From contig CM060731.1 of NCBI GenBank assembly GCA_030704615.1, forward strand, positions 1,302,001 to 1,366,000: a DNA stretch of 64,000 nt. The letters run 5' to 3'. Both the position numbers and the translations under genes were made by a program. Source of the DNA: Takakia lepidozioides. Its lineage: Eukaryota > Streptophyta > Takakiopsida > Takakiales > Takakiaceae. Under the pieces are notes generated by a model, which did not search any database, was not told where the DNA came from, and saw only the letters and a program-made list of their open reading frames with translations. Positions 36,001-45,399 of this stretch are shown here, in pieces (positions within the stretch are counted from its first letter, which is position 1; every line of letters starts with the position of its first letter).

Positions 36001-38702
36001 TTCAAAAACGACAAATTCAATTTTCATGGATTGGGGAGCTAAGTAATTGGTTTCTTTTTTGTATTTTTGTGAATGGCGTTGACGCCATTCACATACAGTG
36101 ATGTTGTGAGGTCCTCAGTGATAGGTTCGTTATGAATGTGCATTGAGTTTTCCTGGATGGTTCCTTACACAATTTTTTTATTTCCATCCTGTGATTTTGC
36201 TTCATTTCAGTAATAATTTGGCTTCATTCTTGAATGTCGTTGACGACATTCACTTCTATGTCTGTGTCATTTCTAATCGCTTATTTGCATTCACCTGGAT
36301 TAGGATGTATTTACAGTGTCATGGAATGGAATGTTCTGAATGGCGTTGACGACATTCATATCTGGAGCAGTAGTGTGGTCCTGAAAGGTCCTTGGAGCAG
36401 TTGTCAGAGCCATTTCAATCCATGTTTTATTCTTTCTGTTCTACTTGCATCTTACTCACTGAGCGCTTTTGTGGGTTGGGATTCATCTCCTTTTTTCAGG
36501 TACACGAAATATGTGCTTATGGAAGGAAATCACCTGAGCGGAATTCCCGACTATCTTGACATGTGGTCGGACCCTGCAAACGATCCAACCATGTATACTG
36601 CAGGGATATTGAAGGACTGGAGTCCTTCTCACTTCAGAGACTGTGGGTGGTACCTTGACTGCCCACCTGAGCACACGACCTTTCAAGAACAGCATATGAA
36701 ATACTTGAACAATAACGCTGAGATGCTGGCGCCTTTGACTGACGAAGAGTATCAACGAAACATACAACCTTGGCTGCCAAGGAGCCTGATGCTCAGGGAA
36801 CGCCGCAGAAGGGAAAGAAGGCGGGCCGCAAACCAAAAGACAAGGCTGTTGATGTCATAGCCATCTCACCAGCAAAGCCAAAGGACAAAGACAAGTCCAA
36901 AGAGAAGGAAAAGGACAAGGGGAAGGAGAATGAAAAGGAGATGAAGAGTGGGCAGGACTTTACTGCTGGAAGATATACCCGCACTCTTCAGTGCGTGTTC
37001 GATGCCAAGCCACACCCTTCCCGTTCTGATTCAGCAGGAGAGATGAAAATTGTTAATGAGGGTTGGCTTTCGATGATGCAGAGTCGAAAGAGAGGATACA
37101 CTGGGGTGTCATCCCCTACCTGGGACAATATAATCTCATTCCTCAATCTGGTGAGAATTCCATTTTCTTTCCTTTTTCTCTGAATGTTTCGTTGGCAGTA
37201 TTTCAGTCTCGTTCTTTGAAAACATTCTTGCCATCGTTCTTATAAAAAACATGTCTGTTGCAGGTGAGCACAGGTCCCACCTTCGTGTGCGGTGTGCAGA
37301 AAACTTATGCGGCCGACATTGTCATTCTCGACATCCCGGATGGCCAGGCTGTGCCAGAAGTTCTTCCAAAGGGCAAGACGCCAGGGTGGAACAAATTCGA
37401 GGACAACTACTGGAGTTGGGTATTCGGGTTCTGTAACAATTTCCTCTCTGATGCAGGGACACTTCTGCTTTTTCAGTCATGTGACAATGATAGTCATCGG
37501 GCATTGGCATCATACCTCAAGTCTTCAGGGTTTGAAGTTTTGCGCACATGGAATTGTGTGAACAGCCTCTACCTTGTGAAAGGCGGTTTCCCTGGTCAGC
37601 TGGTATGCCGTCTGCCTTCTGCTTATGCTTTGATCATGAGTTTCAATTTTCTCTGCAGCTCCACTCTAGTAGAATGTTTTATGATCGACACCGATCATCA
37701 ACGATTCATGGTTTTTTGGTGTCAGAGTTCTGAATAGCCGATGTACACACTTCCACTTTAGATTGTGTTTACCACACTAACCTGCTATCTTTGGCAGACG
37801 AGGATGTTCGAGGCGATCTGCCTGCGGAGGATTCGCACATCAAAGACACCATCCTCCATCCGCAGCTTTGAGATTTCTGACCAAGGTTGTTTCGTCAACC
37901 CCCCCTATGAGCCCCATGTCGATGACATTTTGTACAACTTCATGCAGTCCAGTCAGACTCTGAAGAGACCAGATGGCACTCCCTGGAGAGGTGCAAAGGA
38001 AAAGTCACCAGCATTCATGCAAATACTGCTGGAGTCATGCAGCCACCGCTCTGCACGGGTTGTCGATCTTTCTGTGTCCACAGGTTCGTTTTCTCCCTTC
38101 CGAATTGGTTTCCTTTCAACAGTTTCATCTGCTTAAATCCCCTCCTCCAAACTGTTTATGTTCTCCTGTCTGGTGCAGGAGCAACTTACCACGCATGCAA
38201 GGCAGGCGGAAGAAGCCTTTTTGGTATGGAGGGTGATTCTGACCTCTACAACACAGTGCTCCTCCCCCTTTTGTCTGGCTCCACTTCAGGCACACATACT
38301 GATCGGATTCATATTCGAAATGATGACGATCCCGAAGATAAGCAGGTCGACAACGACTTTTCATGTGAGTAAGTGCTAAACCCTCTTTGGGAGTCATACT
38401 CAATTTCTCGATAACATCAAAGTTACAGTAATAACTTTTTCAGGCTGTCTTTCAGGAAAGCCAGCGGTGGATCTTCAGGAGATACAGTCATTTCTGGCGA
38501 GTCTGTTTTCGACAGCCCCCTTTCCAATTTTCTGCTCCCTGTTTATGCCGAAGCAATGGCACTTCACGCGTCCGAGTCCCTATCCCCTGACTTTTTAGTG
38601 GCCAGCCGTAGGTGTATTCCGCGTGGATCCGGTGTTCTAAAATACTTAGACTTAGATGCAGAGGAAGAGGGGATACATTGTACTGACTCTGAGTCAGACT
38701 GA
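33066..38702 (+). CDS. ParB-like plus beta-class DNA methyltransferase-like protein carried by the MULE
   Basis: Exons: 33066-33362, 33782-34434, 34529-34721, 34806-35243, 35328-35554, 36500-37150, 37264-37602, 37798-38083, 38179-38364 and a last exon ending about 38702. An acidic/basic low-complexity N-terminus (about 1-190) precedes a region with YVWDGNHRLLAW at about 265-276, the D-G-N-H-R signature of ParB/sulfiredoxin-like folds. About residue 820 onward looks like a beta-class N6A/N4C methyltransferase: motif IV position AADIVILDIPDG (D-I-P-D for D-P-P-Y), then KSPAFMQILLESC and motif I RVVDLSVSTGATYHAC, AGGRSLFGMEGD, in the permuted IV-then-I order. A basic linker (KGKKAGRKPKDKA) suggests nuclear location. 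A one-base frame change at about 36745-36800 and a phase conflict at the last exon suggest damage, sequence error or a missed small intron. The altered motif IV may mean binding without catalysis. Confidence 0.6.
33443..33763. repeat. Degenerate palindromes, set A, in intron 1
   Basis: Four degraded copies of the set A palindrome occur near 33443-33466, 33539-33562, 33614-33637 and 33740-33763 (for example GTGATTGTCGT-TA-CCGCCATTCAC). All lie inside intron 1 of the methyltransferase-like gene. Confidence 0.7.
35634..36359. repeat. Array of seven 24-bp palindromes, set A, in intron 5
   Basis: Arms GTGAATGTCGT and ACGACATTCAC flank a TG spacer. Copies are at 35634-35657, 35755-35778, 35866-35889, 35961-35984 (perfect), 36069-36092 (both arms changed to GGCGT/ACGCC, keeping symmetry), 36230-36253 and 36336-36359. 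Spacing is about 95-161 bp. All sit in one 945-bp intron (35555-36499). The compensated change in the 36069 copy suggests selection or copying of the symmetric site. Confidence 0.9.
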
Positions 38703-38870
38703 ACTGTATTCTTTTAATATTCATTTTCATATTATCTGGAAACGTTGAATCCCCTTACTCTACCGTAGTTGTTCCTTTAGAACAAATAATAATCACAGAA
38801 TCAACTTTCGTTTACATTGCTATATGTATGAATCCATCTCACAAACCTTCCTGACTCTTCTCATATCCAT

Positions 38871-39190
38871 TGTGCATTCATCTACACTGTATTCATGCGT
38901 GCTCCATTCATGAAAGCTTCCTTTGTACAACATCCATTGTACATTCATCCTCTGTACTCTTTAATCCACCCCACAAACCTTCCACACTCATTTCATATAC
39001 TTTGTGCATTCGTCAAAAGATTTGGTCATGCATCTTCCTGTCATGAATTTTTGTCATTGCTCAACATCCATTATACATTCATCCATTTTACTCTTATCCA
39101 TCCGTCATTCATCCATCTACATAGATTTTTCAAACTCATCCATCTGTTTATCATCCAACTGTACATTCATCCATCATTTATTCAATGCCT
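38871..39190. repeat. CATTCATCC-rich degenerate repeat region
   Basis: Between the end of the methyltransferase-like gene and the MULE right end, many imperfect copies of CATTCATCCA / CATCCATTGTACATTCATCC occur. The complementary GGATGAA/GGATGG motif is also dense at 41703-41800 and 42765-42820 in the outer element. Confidence 0.6.
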
Positions 39191-39284
39191 TTTATTATGT
39201 CGTCCAGCTTGTTTCCGCGGTAAAGGGTGCCAATCCGCGGGAGTACACTCCACTTCTTTCTGGGTGCGTGGTGACTCGGCCTCC

Positions 39285-39345
39285 ACGTGTGATGACGTGG
39301 CGTGAGCGCAGTCGCGCTCACGCGCTCACGTGACCAGGCTCACGC
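39285..39345. repeat. MULE right terminal repeat block
   Basis: GATGACGTGGCGTGAGCGCA followed by GTCGCGCTCACGCGCTCACG and the terminal inverted repeat. It mirrors the left block at 28070-28260. Confidence 0.7.
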
Positions 39346-39354
39346 CGAGGCATC

Positions 39355-41454
39355 CCTGGTCTTCTCGGAAGTGGACGAGCACCACGTTTGTCTTCCGGCC
39401 TGCAGGGTTTAAGAACATCCAAACATCTCGATTTACCTCTTAAAAGTGATTCGAAAAACTCGTTTTGAAGTCGGTAATCGAATGTTTCTGGACTCGCGAC
39501 AGGTTGGCTTCTCCAGCTGGCGCAGGCAACGTGCCAAAGAACCAATTGTAAAGTTTGAATTTCCCTTCCAAAACTCAAGAGAATATTGTCCGTAAGCTCC
39601 ATCACCGTGTCCGTGCGTGACCATTCCCGTTAGTGAAACTGGAAGCTGACCCAATCCAGAAATCATCTTGTTTGGAGTCTGTAGTCTTGGAACAGCTGTT
39701 TTCCTATGATCCATTTTGTCGTGAATAATATATAGAAACTCCTCATTCCTCCAGCTATGGTACAGTCTTTTGCACGACTCTTGGTGCCTCAAATGTTTAT
39801 CAAGCGCTCGTTTGTGTGTCACCTGCTCCGCACTTCTCTTGACAAACTTTCTGATCAGGTCCTTTAACATCTCACACTCCGTGCACTTCGCAAATGTGCT
39901 CCTAGTTTTACGAAGCTCCACGTTAGGAAATATCTGACTCCGGATGCGGCTAACAGCCGACTGCGAGACTCCTTCCAACCCGAAAAGTCTGTTGGTCTGT
40001 TACAATAAGGCAGGGTCAGGAAAGGAACGTCCACTGGACAGTGGAGGTTCATGAAACTAAAACCACAGTCGAAAAACACAAAATCAGAGGGAGGATCATC
40101 CACATTAAATCAGAAAAAAACTTCCAGGAAAGAAATTGAAGAATGGAGATTTCATACCTCGTTGGACTCGTCTCGTATTCGCTTCCAGTTCATTTCAGGT
40201 GGTAAGACTCTCAAAGTATCCTTCCTTCCCTCCCCAATGCATCTTGTCTTATGGGGCATGAAGTCAGTATTTCCGTTGATAATGGACATAATGTTACCCT
40301 CTGCCTGAAGCGTCCTTGGGCGTGGCCTCTTCACTCCACGGTTCCCATGTAGACTTGACAACCAACCCTGTTTACTCAACTTTTTGTACTCCATGTATGT
40401 GGACCTGCCAATTCCATGAATTGTCCACCAAGCAGTCTCACAAACATCTACACCCTCAACCGTAACGTATGCCCTGCGAGAGGTCCCTTCCAGCATGTGA
40501 AGTCGTTTTGAAACATTTAGACCGTACGTGTTCTCTCCTCTCATCGAAAGTGGATCCCCAAAACGAAGTACGGATAGCCAAGGTTTTTCGCCAATCGAAA
40601 TATTGACAGCAGTGAAGTCTGCAGCAAGGTTTGCTGCTCGCTGACCGGACTTCCTCCAGAGTAAGATTCTTCATTCTTTTTTGGGAGTGTTCCAAATCTC
40701 GATCCCTCTTCTTCCTCGTAAAATGCCGATACGCCGCTTTCTTCACACCTGCCTTGTGATCTTCGTACAATATACTGTCAGAGGATCTAATAAAATTTTC
40801 CAGATCATTTGAGAGTAGTCTCCCACTTTCCAAAAGTCGTGTTTTTATTAAAGGTCATTTTACAAGAGACATCAAAGATCCAGATCCTCCATAAAGTATT
40901 ATGGTGACAAGATTTCCAACATCGTTATCTCCCAGTTTGTCATTGAGGATCACCTCGTCCGGAATGCAGGCTTGAATCCTCCCCTCGAACAGTGCACCCC
41001 CATCATCACCCAACAGTACGCACTGCAAGTTTCTCCAGTTGTTTCTTCCGAGTCCTCCGCTTGGATTCCCAGATTTCTTCGATGGTCTGTGGTTTGATTC
41101 ATCCTCGTCGACGTCAGAATTCTCGGCAGTATCCCTTGTCTCTGGCATTAAATCAGGATTCATGTCAGGCCCTCCTTGATACTCGTTATTCTCCGCATGA
41201 ACTTCGCGAACATTCCACACCACCGGGGTCCCAATGGCCTCCTTCAAGGTGTCAGCATCCATATGTCCATAAGGAAGATGACACAATGAGTGTGCTTCAT
41301 CACAGGAGATGAGAACAACTGAAATGGTTGAGGAAGATAATTGGTGTCCATGACAGGTCCCATCCCTGGATACATTAAGGTAGTCCCCCGTTGCTACTGG
41401 AGATGAAGACCCGGGAAGAGTAAGAAACACTCTTTGACCCGTCTCTAAGCTCAT
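39355..41454 (-). pseudogene. N-terminal half of the outer (DUF7869-like) transposase
   Basis: From ATG 41454 leftward: an N-terminal segment to 40855 (SVVLISCDEAHSLCHLPYGH, IGTPVVWNVREVH), then 40833-40456 with basic HFTRKKRDRDLEHSQKR. From about 40640 in a shifted frame comes NISIGEKPWLSVLRFGDP, then GVDVCETAWWTIHGIGRSTY, WLSSLHGNRGVKRP and LPPEMNWKRIRDESNEV. A GT donor at about 40152 skips an intron to about 39998 (RLFGLEGVSQSAV). The exon reads FAKCTECEMLKDLI, YIIHDKMDHRKTAVPR, MVTHGHGDGAYGQYSLEFW, NSNFTIGSLARCLRQLEKP, then after a short intron RKTNVVLVHFREDQG, where the MULE cut it. The rest of the protein is at 28069-27160. Chemistry is not established; the pattern is typical of uncharacterised transposon proteins. 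Confidence 0.65.
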
Positions 41455-43192
41455 GATCACCGGAACCTCCACTGCACACGCGAGGTTCAAGAAACTGAAA
41501 ACCCCTCTGTGAGGACCTTACTCACAGTAATAAGCAGTATGAGTTAAGATTATATTCAGAGATGAATCAATACAATAAAAGGAAATACACTCGCGTATGA
41601 ACGTTTCAGAGAAGTAGAATATAAATGGAATTACTGTTTGGTCTGGAACATGTCATGTGAAGATTGTGTCTAATTATATAACCTCCACTGTACAGTGGAG
41701 GTTGGATGAGATACAGATGAAAAAAGTCGGACGGATGAATACTAGTGGATGAACTTGGTTACGTGGATGAATAATTGTAATGACGGATGGATGTGAGCAT
41801 TGACGCGACTGTCCAGTGGAGGTCCATGACTTGAGGTATGACGAAATACAGAAATTGGAGAGTATTGGACTGTAATTTCTAAACATGCAGATGAGAAATA
41901 AGTAGATTTTCCTGTAGAGTATCGAGAACACACAGATGTCATAACATTTTCTACGGGAGAAAATGCAGTTCACACGAGAGATTATGGAAATTCAGAGAGG
42001 TACACCTGCGATGGCCACAGAGGTACAGGATGCTCAGAGAGGTGCACTATGGGAAGTGAGGTGGGAGATGACCAGAGAGGTGCGGGAAACACAATCTGCA
42101 AGTGAGAGGTATGGAGATAGAAGTTTGAACAGTTTGCACTCAGATCTTATATAGAGGTGGAAACCAGGTTGCCCGCTGGAACTCCTCTAATGGGATAGTG
42201 CGATACATTGTCTCGCGGATCGATTTCCGTCGCCGTTGATATCCGATATGACCACAATCGAACGGTTCTGGATGGTGCAGGAGTGCACTCTTTGACCGAT
42301 TTCGGAAAAGAGTGTCATTTATTGGTAGATCCCTATGTAACAATTATGATGCCAGAACGATAACGGTCGATAACGGTGGTTCAATGGTTTTGCACTCGTG
42401 CTTATAAAGCAGTACGTATTTTACATTCAATGTTGTCCAAGTGGATCAAGGCCCGACGCCGATGATAAGCGTTTCATGAAATTGTGCAGCTATGACACTC
42501 GGCCGAGAATGCGGTAGGCGTAAATGAGTGACAGAGGAAATATTCCAAGCCTTAATCTGCCGAATGTAGACATGGTCAGGAGCAATAATTCCCAGCGGCA
42601 AAACGCCGCAGAAGGATCTGACTTGTACATTTCATTTATCGTCACATTTGGGGTGTGGGAAATATCCCACGGGGTTATAATTGATGTTCAAGTGCAACGG
42701 ATCATTAACGTAATATTTTGTCGTTCATTCATCTGTTTTTTCATTTCATCTAATCATTCATAAAATGGATGGACAGAATGGAGAGGACGAATTGGATGAT
42801 ATTTGCATGGATGTTGGATGGAACACGCGCAACCGTTCGATTTCGAAATGACGCGATGGTTCAGATCCTTTGCGACGGCACCATATAAGGGGTGTGGTCG
42901 TTCAGCCCACCCTTTCGCCACTCCATTGTGTACGCGGAAGCGCTGCGGAAGTGGTTAGACCGACAGAGAGTTTTGAAGAGGGGAGAGCGTGAAGAGCATA
43001 AAGCGTGTTGTGCAGGGTGCCGTGAGAGCTGAGAGAAGAGAGCGTGCAGTTCAGTGCAGTGGAGGAAAGGAAGCAGACAGCGGATTCAAGTGCAGACAGG
43101 AGACGGGAGGGAAGCAGAGCGTAAGGGAGAGCGAAGCGGAGCGGTGGAAGCTTAAGGGTCAGGCGTTTCAGGTCAGCAATAGGGGCACCGAA
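41455..43192. promoter_or_regulatory. Divergent control region of the outer element
   Basis: Lies between the leftward transposase and the rightward accessory genes. It carries three set B palindromes (41463, 41680, 41802), GGATGAA-rich sequence (41703-41800), a TATA-like ccatataagg at about 42881-42890 and a purine-rich leader (42940-43190). Short frames at 41963-42154 and 42524-42763 lack motifs and are not called as genes. Confidence 0.45.
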
Positions 43193-44490
43193 ATGGCTCA
43201 AGCATCCAGGAGGTAATGTTCTCGTTTACAGTTTCTCTCTAGTTTGATGTCATTATCTCTTGCTCGCTTTGATGTCATTCTCTCATTCTCTCTTTGTTCT
43301 GTTTGTTGATTTCTTTTTCTTTTTGTTTTGCTGTTGCTTTTGTTGGTCAGCATCGCCCACGTCGCTATTGGTTTGCTTCTCTTCCTCACTCGCTTTCGTT
43401 CCAGAGGTTATAGAGCACCATTTGTTTCTTGCATGTCACGTTTCGTGAATGAGCTGTCTTGTCTGATGCGGAGCATCTCATTTCAATTCATTGGTTCCAA
43501 AGCTGTTTCAATTTGTTTGAATTGATTAAAGTTTAGGTGTTTCAATGCATTGCTGCTTCACTGCTGGTGATCTGTATGGTGGTTTGTAAGGGTGGTTTGT
43601 GGTCTTGGTCTACTGGTGCTGCTAGATTATTAGGGTTATGGATTAGGGTTATGGCGGGTTAGTATCATGGTTTTTTGCGATTGTTTTTTCGAATTTCCGA
43701 TATTTGAAAACGAGTTTTTCTTCGGGCCTAGGCTACTCTAGTAGACTAGTCTCCGTAGACCACTAGACCTCTAGTAGACCTCCATAAACTCCGGCAGGAC
43801 AAACCACCCGAACCTCGCCTGCCCAATGGAGGTTCCTGCGTGTTACTATGCCAAGGCACAACATAAGGATGTTTTGAGATAGACTTATGTCGGTTCTCCC
43901 CTGCGTTGATTTTTTGTTCTATCAGTATAAAAAGAAGGGGCGTAGGAGTGCACACGGTGGCCAAAGATGGTTCTGAGACCGTCGTCGACATCTGTAAGAG
44001 GCCAAGGAGACAGAATCCAATAAACATCAACGAAGCAGAAAACCAAGACGCATCACTGGTCGTATCGAAAACAAAAACCATCAAGAAGAGATCTGATAAA
44101 CAAATATTAGATGTGGGCTCTGACGTGCAAACCTTCATAAATCCGGGCACTGACAAATCAATGTTCGAGGGAGTTATTCGACGGGAGACAACGGAGGAAA
44201 CAGATGAAGAGAAAGATGAAAGTGATGAGTGCAATCTTCAGTCTCATATTTCTGTAGGAGATAGTGAACAGACCCTGGGATCCGTCCTTCTGTCCTCTCC
44301 TGGATACAGTCCTGACTCTCCTCAGTATCCAATATCTGTCCTTGTAAATTCTCCAGAATACGTCCTTGCAGATTCTCCTCAGTACGTCCCTGCAGATTCT
44401 CCAGAATACATCTCTGGAGATTCTCCGACATATACCCCTAGAGAGTACTCCCCTGAAACCTTGAGGATGATTCGAGAGAGCCTCCTGTAG
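43193..44490 (+). CDS. Accessory protein with RNA polymerase II CTD-like SP-x-Y repeats, 194 aa
   Basis: A short exon (43193-43212, MAQASR...) splices in phase 2 to 43926-44490. The protein has a basic first half (IKRRG, KRPRRQN, KTIKKRSDKQ) and an acidic stretch (ETTEETDEEKDESDE). A C-terminal tandem repeat of about 8 residues follows: SPGYSPDSPQYP, NSPEYVLA, DSPQYVPA, DSPEYISG, DSPTYTPR, EYSPE. The D/N-S-P-x-Y unit resembles the YSPTSPS heptad of the Rpb1 C-terminal domain, with the same spacing of SP and Y but its own register. The element also encodes FCP1-like proteins, a family that acts on the CTD, which makes mimicry plausible but unproven. A set B palindrome and two ATTAGGGTTATGG telo-like motifs (about 43627-43650) lie in the intron. 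Confidence 0.55.
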
Positions 44491-44776
44491 TTATTGTAGA
44501 TATAAGAAAATGAAAAGATGAACCTCATCTTACAAAAGAATATCGAGTTCTTGTAGATATTAGGTATTCGTTATTCGAACAATTTTGAGACCGCATGATG
44601 TATGGAATGGCGAGACGAGCCTTCTCTGAATAAATGTTTTTTTCTTCTTATGAGTGAATTTTTTTCCTCCTCCTGAATTGAATTCTTTTATCTGTCAGCT
44701 ATGAGCGTGTGAAGTGGTGAACCTCCACTGGATAGAGGAGGTTACTGTCCTGGGAGTTTTGTATGGTTGTTATGAT

Positions 44777-45160
44777 ATGTGTCTGACGACGGAGGTGGTT
44801 TGTTCTGTGGACAGCAACATCACCCCCAGGGATTGTATTGTTGGAATGTGCAAACCTATCTGTGGTTCTTTTGTTTCTCAAAAATCTCCAAATTTCAAGA
44901 ATGATCGTCTGGCAATTTTTGAGCTCAACCCGGAGATCACAGAATGGGGCATTGTACCCGTTGGCACACCTCCGGACCATAAGTTCCGGTTCCAATACAA
45001 GATTGGTGCAGAGGTCGCCGAGCTCAAATATGGAGATGTGGTCGACGTAGAGTTGGAGATGGAGGTGGAATTTCCGATGCTGGTAATGTTCATGATGGAA
45101 GATGGCAGAAATGGAGGGGTTTTTCCTAGAGAACCAAAATATTTTCAAGCTCGGATTTAA
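44777..45160 (+). CDS. Unrecognised accessory protein, about 127 aa
   Basis: The ATG at 44777 starts MCLTTEVVCSVDSNITPRD, followed by ICGSFVSQKSPNFKNDRLAI, ITEWGIVPVGTPP and a hydrophobic/acidic VVDVELEMEVEFPMLVMFMM. The frame ends at 45160, and an overlapping frame continues sensibly (KLGFNVTNGDCI, then NERAGWFSIRKF) to 45287, so a one-base shift may have shortened it. I recognise no family. It follows the CTD-like gene after a set B palindrome (44719). Confidence 0.45.
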   Translation: MCLTTEVVCSVDSNITPRDCIVGMCKPICGSFVSQKSPNFKNDRLAIFELNPEITEWGIVPVGTPPDHKFRFQYKIGAEVAELKYGDVVDVELEMEVEFPMLVMFMMEDGRNGGVFPREPKYFQARI

Positions 45161-45399
45161 TGTGACGAACGGAGACTGCATTACGAAACACCGCATTACG
45201 GGAGGGTGCTACAATGAACGAGCGGGATGGTTCAGCATTCGGAAATTCGACATGATGGGGTCTTTTGTAATGTGTCTTGTTTGGTAATGAGGTGCTTGTC
45301 CAGCTTTTATTTTCCCAATCTATTTATGTTCTCCACCTGTAACCGTTCCGCAAATGTGCCGCAAAAATACTTGAAACATCATATGATCATGAAAACGTG

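Larger units (their letters stand above)
28070..39345. mobile_element. 11.3-kb Mutator-like element (MULE) inserted in the outer transposase gene
   Basis: The left terminus starts GGCGTGAGCGTTGCACGTGA. The right terminus, read inward on the minus strand, is GCGTGAGCCTGGTCACGTGA. Target duplication candidates are CGACGCAAT (28061-28069) and CGAGGCATC (39346-39354), 6 of 9 identical, the size expected for MULEs (9-10 bp). Deleting the element and one duplication rejoins the flanking outer-transposase codons in frame (...REDQG-CLV-ARRLYLQ...), which strongly supports these borders. It contains a MULE transposase pseudogene (minus, 28716-32210) and a divergent ParB/methyltransferase-like gene (plus, 33066-38702). 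Repeats of GACGTGGCGTGAGC cluster inside both ends. Confidence 0.82.

Noticed and set aside
35634-36359. CRISPR-like array
   Set aside because: Repeats are palindromes with irregular 70-140-bp spacing in a spliced eukaryotic intron; no cas genes.
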